A DNA stretch of 64,000 nt from Zygnema cylindricum (lineage: Eukaryota > Streptophyta > Zygnematophyceae > Zygnematales > Zygnemataceae), in contig JBBHKE010003455.1 in NCBI GenBank assembly GCA_037447655.1, forward strand, positions 215,453 to 279,452, in the 5' to 3' direction. Positions 23,229 through 35,520 of the stretch are shown piece after piece. The notes beneath the pieces were generated by a model that worked only from the letters and a program-made list of their open reading frames with translations, ran no database searches and had not been told where the DNA came from. The translations under genes and the position numbers were made by a program. How positions within the stretch are numbered: the first letter of the stretch is position 1; each line of letters starts with the position of its first letter.

Positions 23229-23417
23229 CGAATCGTTATTAGCGTTGAGAAATTATTAGTGTAAAGAAAAAATTAGCGTCATTCATTCTAATTTAGTGCC
23301 AAGAAACGTGGCAGATTATTGTCCACGTCCTTAAATAGTGTAGTTTATTCTATTTAAGGTAATAATGTCCAAATTTTGGGGTGCCGATATAGAGTTCATA
23401 ACGCTAATAATGATTCG
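23229..23417. mobile_element. Small TIR element (MITE candidate)
   Basis: An 18-bp inverted repeat CGAATCGTTATTAGCGTT at 23229-23246 pairs with 23400-23417 (one mismatch). Taking TTAGCGTT as the true end would leave TA on both sides as a possible target duplication. It is about 190 bp long with no coding capacity. Confidence 0.6.
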
Positions 23418-24075
23418 AAGTGTACCTCCTATGAATTTGCTGTCAAGAAGATAAGCCAGAGTAAACTCAACACAGCTTCGTTCCCTATCATATCGAATAC
23501 TACTCCTCCTTTGTTGAGGTATTCACACACTGCCTTGGTTGACTCTTGCTTGGCACCGTGGCCCTGTTCCAAGCCCTCCTGGTCCTCTCCGATTCTCCAG
23601 ACAGAGTTCCACTCAAGGCTTTAACATTTGATTCCCCTCTTCCCCACCTGTGCCTCCTCCTCCCCCCAAACTGCCAAGTGTAGGAAGATTTCCACTACTA
23701 ACTGCCTTGTGTGTACCATTTTCCCACATACTAAGGGGATCAGCAATGCAACTATAGTCAATGATGATGAGGCAAGTCTGGCTGCGTCACGAGGTTGTGA
23801 AGTGACTTGGCGGTTGAAAACGTCGCTCAGCTCTGCCGTTTCCGCTGGACTTAGATCATTTTCTCCCACATCCTGTGGACCTGGTTGTCTCCGTTTAGCG
23901 CTCAAAACTGTGAGAGTCAGCTGGTTTTAACGGAACTTTCTGGTACGCCGCAAAGAAACTGGAGATCCGGGTGACAACGGGGAAAGACAACTCCGCAAGG
24001 TGAAAACTACAGGGAGGCATCGAAGAAGAACAACTGGAAGCGCCAGCTGTCTGCGCCATATGTTCGACCTTCTAA

Positions 24076-24782
24076 GGGCGTTGTTCCATTAGGCGGTCTC
24101 AGTAAACGTCAAAAATTTGTTTACTGAAGCTATCGTTCCATTGTGTCGGGTCAGTAACCAACATTTTATTTGCGTGACACACTCTGATTTGTCCACGTAA
24201 TGGATGGACACGATTCTGATAATCTTCAAAGCATCTCCGAAAGCAAATTGTGACCACATATTTGTACCAGCGAAGATAAAAAGTCACTCGTACGACGTAT
24301 TGAATAAAATATGTACGGGCAGACGAAACTCAAGATTTGTAAAAGCGTACGAAAAATGTCAGAATGGTTCGTGGATGGCAACAGAAGCGTGAAACAATAT
24401 CCTCCGTTCAAAGATTTTCTTGCGGCTTCCGGTGGCCTCGCATCCTCCCTGGCGGAAGGCACATGTCATACGCGACGTGAACCCACCTGGTCGCGCGGTC
24501 GTCGTGGATATTTTTCCACTTTTCCACGACGCACAATGCTATTCGTTCAAGCGCTAAAAATTGACCTACTCCGGGTCACTTGTTGCGAACTGAAAGTGTC
24601 AGACAATGGCGTATCCGATTATGCATCCGACGGTGCACGTTTACGCCCATAAACGTGGAGAATCAAATCACTCATTCAATAAGCTTGTTTTTCTGACATT
24701 TAATTTTTTTTGCTACGGCACTTTACGAAATTGTACGGCTTTCAGTAAACAACGACATTTTTCCCCTAATGGAACCTTACCC
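24076..24782. mobile_element. PIF/Harbinger-type MITE
   Basis: A 707-bp insertion absent from the paired site at about 58567. The ends GGGCGTTGTTCCATTAGG and (reverse complement of the right end) GGGTAAGGTTCCATTAGG form inverted repeats, and TAA flanks both sides (24073-24075 and 24783-24785). A TWA target duplication and GGG start are typical of PIF/Harbinger. No DDE transposase or Myb-like frame is present, so it is non-autonomous. Confidence 0.85.
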
Positions 24783-25085
24783 TAAATCTAGATGTCTCAC
24801 GGCCGTGTGAGAAAATCAGCGATAAGTCAAACATATGCAATTCAATGAAACAAATATCCCAGGCAGAAGCCAACGTTGACTTTTTTTGCCATGACCGTAA
24901 GAGACACAAAGACTTGTACACAAAAAGCCACACGAACACCACAAAAGGTCATTGTAAAGGATGTAACCTCCATAGATCTGCTGAGTCACTCTGTTTGACA
25001 TGAAAAAACACATCCATGTCGTCCTCCATTTACGTGTACTATCTACAAAGATGTAAAAAACCTTGAACCATTCTCACACCAAACG

Positions 25086-25571
25086 GTGACCGCCAGTCCA
25101 CCTAAATGCCAAACACTGCCAAGTCCACTCTGCCCAACTCAATGGTTAGCACAAGAGACAAAAATCTCTGAGAGCACATTGCTTTGCAGTTGTAGAACAG
25201 CCACGGTACACTCGTTATTCCAATGGGAGCACATTATTCCATCAGTCATGAATGACAATTTGATCACGTTTTGCAGTTGGCGAAATTTTGCGCCAAGCCC
25301 TATTGTAACCCACATTAGAACTACTTTGGCAAAGGGTGGAGTGGTCGAGAGGCTTCCTCTTGGGCAGTTTGTTAAAACGGCAACGATGATGGCCATAGCC
25401 AAGACAGATACCAGCCATTGTCACGTCTCGCTACATGAGTTTTTCTCGTGTACATCGCCCTTTGTACTCAAGCCACATCAGGTGGACTCACCCAATCATA
25501 TCCAGAATAAAATGAACCATGTGTGTAGGGCCCTTCGAACTTGGACGCGAGAGACATTAGGGAGGGAATAG
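25086..25571 (+). other. Open frame shared by both M copies, function unknown
   Basis: A 161-codon open frame that is also open in copy B (58813-59349). The copies differ by substitutions and by a pair of compensating indels inside the frame. No domain is recognised; composition (His, Cys, Ser, Thr) does not resemble a known family. It may be open by chance. The remaining 0.3-0.8 kb on either side holds nothing I can name. Confidence 0.2.
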
Positions 25572-26565
25572 GTAGAGAGAACTGGGAGTAAACCAACAGT
25601 AAAAGTTGGAGTGGGCGGAGGAAGAGAAGAGCAAGGGGAGACCGAGGGAGGTAGAGTCTGGGGAGGACACAATCGGTCAAAACGGAAGCATTATGTGACC
25701 ATGCCAACATTATGTGACTATACAAAGGGTTGTTTCCTGAGCTAATAATGCTCAAACAAAATCACCATGATTGTGGAGTAAGAAAAATGAGCTGATGATG
25801 TCAATTTAGACATGGCATTAGAGACAAGGAACCAACGGACCTTCAAGTAGCAATAGGAAGGCAGCACCAAGTGCCACAAAGTGCACCTAACGAGCAAAGA
25901 AAGCTAGTGCCATTTCTTCTTCGTATTAAACAACTGCGTTCTTCTCTATATTAACTCCTCGATGTTGCCTTCCGGTCATGGACAAGCGAACTAAGAGTTT
26001 CTCAAGGTTTTTGCATCTTATTAGGCATTTTGCTTTTTGAGGGTTAAATGTTTGAGGGGTTTTGGTTATTTTAGAATTTTTAGGGTCTTGCAAGGTTTTG
26101 TAGTGTTTTGAAAGTTTTTTACAGCCCAACAAGAATGATACTGCGTTAGTCATGGTTTGGACTACCTAGTGAAAGGTTAGGAAACTCGTAGCACAACAGG
26201 TTCCCCGAAAGTTGTCAACCTTTTCAGGACTTGTATGATCCACGTCTACCAATATCAATTACATTACAATGTACTACAATAATTTGAACCGGGTTCATAA
26301 TCTTTTTGTCTAATGCAAGGGAAAAAGAGCCTTGTTGACCTATATCAGTCGGTAACAGCACATTGTGCTCCTCTCGGTGCATCCATAAAGGTTATAGTTA
26401 TTCAACATGCAAATCCTAGTAAGTTTTAACACGTCAGAACATTCCAAACTTTACACAACTTCTCTCAACCTGACTGCTCTGTGCATAACACCAAAATAGA
26501 ACAATTACTCATGCTTTAAAGAGAATATGCAAGAAATATGCAAAACATGAATAAAATGCACATAC

Positions 26566-29111
26566 TTATTGGTGGAAGCTAGTTGCGAAGATAGTCTGGT
26601 GGGAGTCGAACGCTTTTTTGACTCGGTTGTTGTCTCCGACTTTAATGGCAACCAATTCTTTTTCCATTGACCAAATTTCCCGCCTCGATTTCTTTGCTTC
26701 TGTTTCCATTGCTCCTGTCAACAACTCCACCTTCTTCAATAACATCAGAAGAATAAACAAGAAAAAAAATATAACTCACTTCATCAAACACGTTTTTTTG
26801 TTGGCTTTAAGCAAGATCAGTGGTACAGAGAACGGAGCAAAAGATATCATTACCGCCGGTCCCCAAAAGCAAGGCAAAAGGTTATAATTACCTCAAGCAC
26901 CGCCTTGCGAGATAGAGATAACAAAACCAGAATAGCTTCCTTCGATAATCTCACCATACCCCACAACCACCTTATCTACCTATTAATGAAAAATAGGACA
27001 TAATGACAACCTGATCCCATGTCAAACATTCTCTCATCATGGCTATCCCCAAATTTGCAAAAGAAAGATAGGATCTACCTCAATTGTATCATCCATGTCT
27101 TTCATACCTTGGTCTTTCTCGAGCTTTGTTCTCCTCAAGGACACCACTTCTTTTAGTAATAAACGTGCAAGACTCCAGAAACCGAATCTTCCGCTCCTGA
27201 TTCATCAGCCCCATCCTGTAATCCATCATCTGACCAACACTCTTGACTATGCTGGTCTGAGTCTGATGACCCATGCTTTACCCCTCTCCCATTCACATTC
27301 CCATTGAAGTCATCAATACCCAGACTGGTTGGGAACATCTTCCAAATCTGTGCTAGTTCTCGGCAAAGTCCCAAGAATTGCCAATCGGTGTGGAACACTT
27401 CCAAATATATATCTCATATTATTTTCTCGCATACCATTGAACTTCAGACCTTCCTCTATCACCTTCAGCCGTGACAGATATTTTTCCTGCACAAAGGAGG
27501 CAAAACAAAATTCCAGCATGTTCAATACTGGAAAGTCTTTCAAAAAGGTCAAATACCACGGGCAACATATATTTGTATAAAATTAGCAGGCACAACTTCA
27601 TGGTTTGCATAGTGTTGTACATCCAGCATGTTTCTGTTGATAATCGATAGGTACTTTTTTCAGGGTCTCTATAATCGATATTGATAACTGATATCGCAGA
27701 TTGTCGCGACATATCGATATTGATATCGCAATATCATCAGTAAGCTTTTTGGTACGGTACGCTACATTGTACCGCACCATGAATTTGTACCAAATGTTTG
27801 ACTCTGTCACGTTATTACGACATTATATTCCAGATTTTGTATACCAAATTTCCGACCAATCAAGTGTTAGGTGAAGATATGGCGAGATATGTTTTCTGTC
27901 TAGTAAATATTACCGTGTCATTGGCGGTTGATTAACGCCAATTATAGTGATATCAATATTTATAGGGAAACTCAATAAAGTTCAAATTTTCAAGGTTGAA
28001 TAGCGATAAATATTGATATAACGATATATCGACCTTAAATTCGTTCAATATACAACACTAGGTTACATATCCATCAACGTCAACGCATATTCAGTCCAAA
28101 AAAAAGTTTGGCATCTGTACTATTTAAATAAAATAGGAAGAAACATCATGATTTCATAAAAGAAGGTAAAATGTAAAGACCTCCATGACTTTGTATAATG
28201 ATATTGTTATTACTATAGAATAAAATTTAAACATCTTTAGAGAAAAAAAAAATCACACTATCAAGCATTTGATGCCACACAATTTTGGACATTTTTGGAC
28301 ATTTTCTTCGAAGAATCGATTTAATATACAAAATTTACAGGTTATGTTGGGAGCGGTGCTTGGGAAGCACCAATAAGACTCTTCCAACTATAGTATGTAA
28401 ATGTTCAAAACACTTTTGAAACTTTTCATTGGGAGCAACATCACACCTTCAACTTGCATGGAGAACATCTCTTCGTACACGATGTCACATTTCTTCATCT
28501 AACATCCAAATGGCCATTTCCAAACATTTTCCGGAATGACCACCAACACATTATCTCATCAACATCAACATCCAGTAATCTTAACTCACAAGAGAATGCT
28601 TCCCCTGGCTATCTAGGGTGTGTCTAAAGTTGTTAATCACAACAAACTTTAGAACACAACCCCCATGATAGTGGAAATATTTGTGGTGGCTACCTTCATT
28701 TGCGCTTCAAATTCGGCGGCTCTTTCCGCCAATGCACGCTTTCACAAAGACTTTGTGCTTCACCCTGTTAGCACTGATGGCTAAAATCAAACCACGTTAA
28801 CATGCAATAGCACCGGCACACATTGCACAACACCAAGAAAGCTTAACACTCTGGTATTTGCTGATGTTCGCACCATTAAACTACATCTATTGAACGAAGT
28901 TGCAGAATAATCCACACCCCAACACACTTTTTCCAGCATGATGAAACAAACAAATCCATCAACTCAAAACACATTGACTAGTCATACCTGCATAGCTTTT
29001 AGCTCCTCTAAGCACTGCTTCAATGGAATGACCTTGTCCTTTTCATCTTTCCACTCATTTGCCACTACAACTGCCACTTTGTTCACCGCTACTCGAACCA
29101 TGGCTCCCAAG
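26566..29111 (-). pseudogene. MAP70: MAP70-like gene, C-terminal half, copy A (broken)
   Basis: MAP70 proteins are plant-specific coiled-coil proteins that bind cortical microtubules. Exons on the minus strand: 28988-29111 (ends VVANEWKDEKDKVIP … KAMQ), 28694-28764, 27080-27486 (EKYLSRLKVIEEGLKFNG; distal part LLKEVVSLRRTKLEKDQ in another frame) and 26566-26745 (LKKVELLTGAMETEAKKSRR, ending TSFHQ and TAA). Order and motifs fit the C-terminal half of MAP70. Damage: a 1-bp deletion in the 28694-28764 exon (71 instead of 72 bases); a 1-bp loss just before LLKEVVSLRR, shared with copy B; and loss of the AG acceptor before the last exon (TTCTG|ATG instead of TTCAG|ATG). N-terminal exons are absent; a copia LTR begins about 140 bases upstream. 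Confidence 0.85.
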
Positions 29112-29248
29112 CTGATAGGCGTCAACCAAAAGGCCATGTCGTTCAATGGCCTTACAAAAAGTACATCGGCCACTGTACCTTATTTCTTGTACAATACAGT
29201 CCTCCCATTTGTGTAGTAGGTAGCTCTGAGTAAGGATTTAGGGACTTA

Positions 29249-29702
29249 GAGTTTTTTGAGGCGCCTCTCTCCAAGTGACCTTTTGTATTTATAAGCCATC
29301 TTTGGCCACCCATAACTTACTTCTCAGGGAGCAAATTCTGAAGAGCAAATTCAGTGATTATTTTTGCGTTCGGCTCAAAGGAGTCCGGCCTTTACAGGGG
29401 TGAAGGTGGTCAGAATACTTGTGTGCCTAGGCAACATTTATTTAGTGGGAAATTCAAAAGGGCAAATATCATCTTACAGGCTTCATATAAGTTGGATATT
29501 TTGTGGACCAATGGAGGTTAATCCAGTGATTATTTTTGCGTTTAGCTCAAAGGAGTCTGGCCTTTACAAGGGTGAAGGTGGTCAGAATACTTGTGTGCCT
29601 AGGCAGCACTTATTTTGTGGGAAAGTCAAAAGGTCAAATATCATCCTAGATGCTTTATATAAGTTGGATACTCTATGGGCCAATGGAGGTCACAAAGTTA
29701 AA
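29249..29702 (+). repeat. Truncated copia LTR (Copia-2 family), M copy A
   Basis: Related to the reverse complement of the Copia-2 LTR: CATAACTTACT, GGGAGCAAATTC, GATTATTTTTGC, GGAGTC and the ending ATGGAGGTCACAAAGTT. A 172-bp segment is duplicated in tandem (29352-29523 and 29524-29695). Only the distal part of a Copia-2-type LTR is represented. Confidence 0.8.
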
Positions 29703-29717
29703 GGTTATGGGCCCACC
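29703..29717 (+). other. Primer binding site (half-tRNA iMet type)
   Basis: GGTTATGGGCCCACC directly follows the LTR end. It is the exact complement of the anticodon stem-loop and adjacent 5' half of plant initiator tRNA-Met as I recall it (GGTGGGCCCATAACC). Confidence 0.85.
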
Positions 29718-29756
29718 CTCTAAGGTGCCTATTTTTAATGAGATCGGGTTCATATA

Positions 29757-30345
29757 TTGGGAACTATGACGAAGGGTGCAGTTTTTGAAAAACGGCTTTG
29801 GGGCATTTTGAGTGGTTGTGTGCGGCGGCCATCTGCAAGTCTCGGATTTCCACCATGTTTGAATAGAGCAATATTCGCAGGAGGATCTGCAGAGGCAAAT
29901 GAGGTAGATGATGACGGCGAAACCATCGTGATGGACGAAAGGAAGGAGAAAGGGAAAGATAAACTCACATCAATAGCTAATGGATCAGTTCTAGTCGAGG
30001 ATGTTCAAAAAAACCGAGTCATATGATACTGAAATTCGGCACTTCAACAACACAGTGGCAGCTTATTTTATTCTCGAGCGTCTCACCCAAGCAGTTCCTA
30101 CTCCTCACCTAAATGAGGATAAGGTGGCCGAGTTGTGGGAGGCTCTTGTAAATATTTATAAGAGTAGTACAATTCAGCAGCAGAAGCTAGTAGATCAGAA
30201 GTTGGAAGCATATGTTAACAAAAGAGGAAAGATGCATAACTTTTGTAATGACTTGTCTGGATTGTTTATGGAATTGGAAAGTGCTAGAAAACGGGAGACC
30301 GAGAAATATAAGGTGAACACTTTGTTAATAAAACTGTTAGACTAG
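29757..30345 (+). pseudogene. Copia gag relic, M copy A
   Basis: Two overlapping frames, 29757-30026 and 30001-30345, align piecewise with Copia-2 gag. Shared patterns include EKRLWGILSG / EKRFWGIVSG, then HFNNTVAAYFILERLTQ and SSTIQQQKLVDQK, FCNDLSGLFMELESA. A frameshift separates the halves and no zinc knuckle, protease or polymerase follows intact. Decayed gag-like sequence with stops continues to about 30850. Confidence 0.8.
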
Positions 30346-30849
30346 TATGAGAACACCGGATTAGTAAAAGAACATTGTTAACAAGGTTTCAGGATTTGCG
30401 GATCATTGATGGATTTCGAATTTTGTGGTTCGAATGATCTTGGTCCGAGAAAATACAATTGAGACCTGGAGAGGAGGAAAGAGTGGTCAAGCCTTAGGCG
30501 TTAAAACTAAGTGGATGAAAGGGGAAGCGAACCGGAATGTAATGCACTCGAAGCTGATCCTTTAAAATCTGATACAGATTTGAAAGAGATCAAGGCCAAT
30601 AAACAAAGGTGGGAAAGAGAATTCAAGTTTGAAATGCAAAAAGCGAATGATATACAAGAATCAACTTAGAAGGCCATCATCGACTCAAAAAATATAAAAC
30701 AGGTTTATCTTGAGAAAATTGCGGTCCTTCAAACAGAGATTGGTTCATTGTTGATGAATAGCTATCTACTGGACAAAGAAATAGCGATTATGCGAGGTGT
30801 TCTAAATGATAAAGGTACTTATGTCGACAATTGATGATGAAAAAATTTA

Positions 30850-33690
30850 CGAGAAATTCAGGACGATTATAACCTAACCTTATTCTAAATGGCTTCTTTA
30901 TGAGAAGACGTGGGGTGGAGTGCCTATAATTACTAAAGCCATTGTTGGAAGGTCAGTTTGTTTCTATCTTGATCTTGTAAAGTCTTATTCTATTTTTTGG
31001 TTATGTTTAAGGGTCATCTTTCGGCTTAGATGTTCTAACATAGTCCCACCTATGATTTCATTCGCCACGAGAATAATTGTAGAGGTTTCTTTTAAGATAT
31101 AAAAATGCATGTCTGTTCGATTGTTATATTGGTTCACTGCCGACCGCTATAAGTTGTTCAAAAAAAATTCAGCAAGTCAATGTACTGATTTTTTCACTAT
31201 TTGAGTTTCATGGTTTGTTATTACGTACTATATTCTCTGTATGTATGTTTCATACTATGTACCTCCTCTTGTATTAACAATGGATTAGTCGTAAGACTTG
31301 ATGAATGTTCTTTTGTTTCTTGGACAATATAGTCACGTATGGTTATTAAGATACTATTATCACGCCACATTGACCGATATGCTCAGGCAAGAAAAAGAGT
31401 GTGGTGAACATGACAGTAATTTACTAAAAAAATACATCACGTATCTATTTCTTCAATAACTAGTCTCGCTGCATCAATATAGAGAGAGTGAAGAGTGATC
31501 CCCAAAAAATCAAACTTTGTTATCCAAATTTTGACTTTTTGGTGCTACTTAGGTTTCGTACGGATGTACGGATCTTGCTTGATTTATTGGATTGGACATG
31601 CTTGGTTTAAATAGATTTGACAATTTTAATACTGAGATTCCTAAACCCAACCTCAATCTGACACAAGCGGCAAAAGGGGCACCTTTAAGCGTACCACCAT
31701 GCACACCTTTTTAATTATATGAATGTTCACCGTATTATCAAAAATCCATCGTTATGGTCTACGCTCATTTCCCATTTCTCGAGAGAATGTCGACGACTTG
31801 TGTCCCTCAAAGAGGCTCTAGGAGATAGTTAAGATTTTCGCGGATCCGCAAAAAGCAAAACATCCTACGGTCAAAATTTACGCGTATAATATTCGAGCAT
31901 CCTGACAGGTATGCATTAATCATGTTTCGTTGGATAAACAAACAAAAAATGGTACAAATCTGTACGAAAAGGTTAAAAGTCCAATAAACAACCCCATATT
32001 TACCCTAATGGAAGACCACCCTTAAAAGGCATTCATCCTGTCCCCTCATCTTATGGAGCGAGATCCATTTCAAATCTTCTACAATAAATTTTTTGCTTAA
32101 ACCCTTCTCAAGGGTTATTTTTTCTATTAAAAGTGCATTTCGAGATGGATTGATGACACATTAATCGCAATGTTACACTATTTCATGTTACAACACATCT
32201 TGTTGTTATTTATAAGCCTGCTGCGAGAGAAGTCAGGTACCATTTAGGGACTTAATGTTATATGTTTACAACTTAAAAACAAACATTCGATGACCTATAT
32301 TTTACACACGAGTTTGGCGTTTCTACCAACGGGCGTTGTGAGGCACTTTGCTAATAATTTGCAGGCACTTTGGGTCTCCATCTAAATATGGTGCTCGTTA
32401 AACAAGATTTGGGTACTACTTGCTCGGCATAATTTATCTTGATCTTATTTAAGAGAACTCATACTTGCTTCTTTCCCTATATACCAACTATTCCGTTTTA
32501 TTCATACATTTTAGGATGACCAAACTCTCGCCTTTCCTCTTCAAGGTCATTTGAAAGTTGTTGCCACCTTTAGATTTCTAATTGGCACTCACCAAGTTTA
32601 TCCTTCACATACAATTTTTTTAGTTATGGCCTAGCTTAAAAAATTTCAAACTTCAACAACCAAGTTTTTTTGTTATGTTTTTTTTAATTGAACATGACAC
32701 ATGTATTGTGGGTCCTCTCGACCAAGTTAGCCTTTGCCTTTCAACGATGTGCGGAACAACTTTCTGAGAGATTTCTTATTGGTAAGGTATACAAGTTTTT
32801 AGCTTGATTCCTATTGCTTTTGTCGCCTGAACTCTCCCTCCTTGTGAAATTTTATGGTGATTCTTCAATATAAGGGTAATAAGCTTTAGGTTGCGGCGTT
32901 GGCGCCCCATCCTTTGAAAACTAGGTACTTGGTGACACGTTGAAAGAGGGTCTTTTGCATTCAAAACACATTTTCCTTGCATTTAGAGACCTAACTAAAG
33001 TTTACAATCTTGAGATATTGTTTTTCACAATTTTTTATATATCTCACGTCAATTATGCCTTCAACAACCTCATCTTTGTCTCGTCATAAAAATTTCGATC
33101 ACCGTCTTTTAAGTGCGTTGCACCACCAAGTTAGACATAACATTTTTAATCAATACGAGGCCGCATTCACTTTACAACAACTTTTTCCCAATCTTTGTTA
33201 TTAGAGTAGGTTTGAATCCATTGCCAAACTCCGAATGCGACACATTTGAATAATTTGACTTTGCCTACTAAAACTTTGCATTTCATTGTTGGTTTCATCC
33301 ATCTTCATGCCCCGGTCTTCCATATAAAGTGGACGATGCTCTCCTAACATTTCACAAGGCTTGTATTTTTGTGGGTGCACTACCATCAATTGGTACCCAA
33401 AATGAAATCCCATAGTTTTCATCTTTTATTGCCGACAACAACTTTCGATTCTAACGACGTGCATTAATGCGGCTAGTAACATTTGAGTTTGGAAAACTCT
33501 TTTAGATTTTACATTTTTCTCAATCACGTGGTCCATTTATTTTTGTGTTTGAGGCCGAGGGTTGGCGAGCGGTTGCAAACCACACTAATTTTGTTGACCA
33601 ATCCATTCCATGACTGAACTGGTCACATAGGTTTATTATCTACACGTAATGTTTGGCGCCGAAACAAGGTACATTGTGAAACAATGTGGC
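30850..33690. other. No gene seen
   Basis: AT-rich sequence with short random frames only. Around 32005-32030 the string CCCTAATGGAAGACCACCCTTAA resembles the right end of the Harbinger MITE at 24782, but I could not find a matching left end. Confidence 0.5.
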
Positions 33691-34215
33691 CTCTATTAGC
33701 CCACAGAGTGTACAACGTATAAAAGACCTTTAGGATAATGCTTGCCCCTTCCTCTTTCCCACTGAATAAGTGCCACCCTAGCACACACATTTTTTGACCA
33801 CCCTCCGAGGGCCCGACTCCATTGAGCCGAACGCAAAAAGAATCGTTGTATTTGCTCCCTTGAGCAGTAAGTTATCAATGGTCAAAGATGACCTTTATAG
33901 TTACAAACTCTCTCTGAGGGAGGTGGCTAAATGTCACTAAGTCCTAGTCTGCCTACTCACAGCTACATACTACTAAACCGTAGACCAATAAGAAGAATGT
34001 ACAGTACGACAAGTTACATTGGCCGATGTACTTCTTGTACGACCATTGTACCATATGGCCTTCTAGGTGACCCATTGTCCGATCGGGAGCCATGGTTCCT
34101 CCTATAATCTTCTCCGGTGTCCAATTATGTGCACCACGTGTCAACGCGTGACGTTATCTTTGAAAGCCGCCAAAATTTCATTACGGGTTGGTGGTTTCAA
34201 CGAATATTGACTGAT
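33690..34215 (-). repeat. Degraded Copia-2 family LTR
   Basis: Matches the Copia-2 LTR in the same orientation over several landmarks: TTTGCTCCCTTGAGCAGTAAGTTAT, GGTCAAAG(A/T)TGACCTTT, the GTAC-rich segment, GTACGACC…ATGGCC, and CACCACGTGTCA…CGCCAAAAT. It is strongly mutated. No internal element sequence adjoins it, so it is likely a solo or truncated LTR. Confidence 0.65.
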
Positions 34216-34798
34216 CAAATATATTTACACTTTTTTAATGGTGTCCGTGCGCGCTGTCAGTTTACATGCGCCTCTTAGTCAATTTGTTCCGTTGAATGAA
34301 TTAGTGTTCGACCGGATCGATCCGGTCGATCTGTTGTCTCGATGATCAATTGATCCAGGTTTGATTTCGATCTCCGCGGCGTTGATCGATCGATTGATGT
34401 TGACGATTGTCAAATGAGAGGTTTCTCATGGACTTTTTTTCATATGGAAGTCATAGGTCTTCAAAGCCTTCAGGTTAGCATAGTTTTCTTCCATGACGTT
34501 AACAAGACCCTTACTAACGTGATCATCACGGATTTGACTAGACATTTGGTTTTCTCGTGTGACATTACATATCCGCATTGCGGGTTAAGATAGAACGACT
34601 TATAAGGAACAAGTTTACTCTCACCAAGGCCTAATAACAAAAGTTTGTCTCGTCCGCGGTGGAGATTTTCAAATTTTTTGACAAGTCCTTAAACGACTTC
34701 CTTCGCAATTGTGTGTGAATATTATTTCAGTTTAGAGTTTTAAGGAGTCTTTATGAAGCCATCTAGCTCCTTCTGAATGTTAATGTGAAACTTGCCCT

Positions 34799-35520
34799 TT
34801 AATTTGCCCCTCCCCCCTCTTGCTTCCTTGAATAAAAAGCAACAACTTTGGTATTAAAGTTGCCCTCTGGTTTTTTTACTTTGTGCCATAGTTGTTCAAT
34901 TCGTGCGGATTTAATCCTTTTTCCGATTTTTAGGTAGTATTCGTCGATTCTTTTTTTGTAAATTTCGTTTAGTTTTCGTTGTACGGCATACAAAAATGTA
35001 CGGAAAGTGTCCCCTTAACCATAAAAAATCTTAAAAAATCTTAAAATGTACGGCAAATATATGGAAATGTATGGAAAATGTACGCAATTGTACTAAAATT
35101 GCACGGAATATACGGAAATGTACCCTAAAAATCCTAAAAGTACGTAAAATGTAGGGCATATGTACTGATATATACGGTATTGCACGTAATGTACAAAAAT
35201 GTACCCTAAAACTGTAAAACTCCCGTTAAATAACCCTAAAAAGTTCAGAATTTCACGGGCACTGTACTTCAGTGTAACAGAAGTATACGGAAATGTACCA
35301 GAATGTACCCTAGAAGCCTTAAAAAATTAAAATCATAGCCGTCAAATGTACGGACATATACGGACACTGTACCTAAATGTACGTAAAATATAAATAAACT
35401 CAAATGTACGAGAATGTACCCTAAAAAGTAAAAGCCTTAAAATCCCCCTTAAATAACCCTAAAAGTATTAATGTATACGGACACACTACGTAAATGTACA
35501 AAAATGACGGGCACATAAGT
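34799..35520 (-). repeat. GTAC-rich degenerate repeat, inverted relative
   Basis: On the minus strand it repeats TTTAGGGTACATTTCCGTATA-like units many times and ends in an open frame (34799-34993) with KLNEIYKKRIDEYY and KRIKSARIEQLW. It is the counterpart of 14910-15460. The CCCTAAA strings are not a telomere array; spacing is irregular. Confidence 0.6.

Larger units (their letters stand above)
23850..29780. repeat. Segmental duplication M, copy A
   Basis: Aligns in the same orientation with 58345 to the window end. It contains the broken MAP70 gene and the start of a copia element. Copy A has a Harbinger MITE that copy B lacks; copy B has a hAT MITE and extra tandem units that copy A lacks. 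Divergence looks higher than between the HOS1 copies. Confidence 0.93.

Noticed and set aside
25086-25571. A new conserved protein gene
   Set aside because: Open in both duplicates, but no motif, no splice context and only compensating indels; insufficient for a gene call.
28982-29173. Start of a separate small gene reading ADVLFV upstream of the MAP70 exon
   Set aside because: The MAP70-type exon begins at an AG acceptor inside this frame; the upstream part is intron sequence and differs between copies.
34980-35480. Interstitial telomere array (CCCTAAA)
   Set aside because: CCCTAAA strings are irregularly spaced within GTAC-rich units and never form a tandem array.
14910-35520. A 20-kb giant transposon bounded by the inverted GTAC-rich units
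   Set aside because: The units do not align as clean terminal repeats, have no target duplication, and enclose unrelated duplicated genes.
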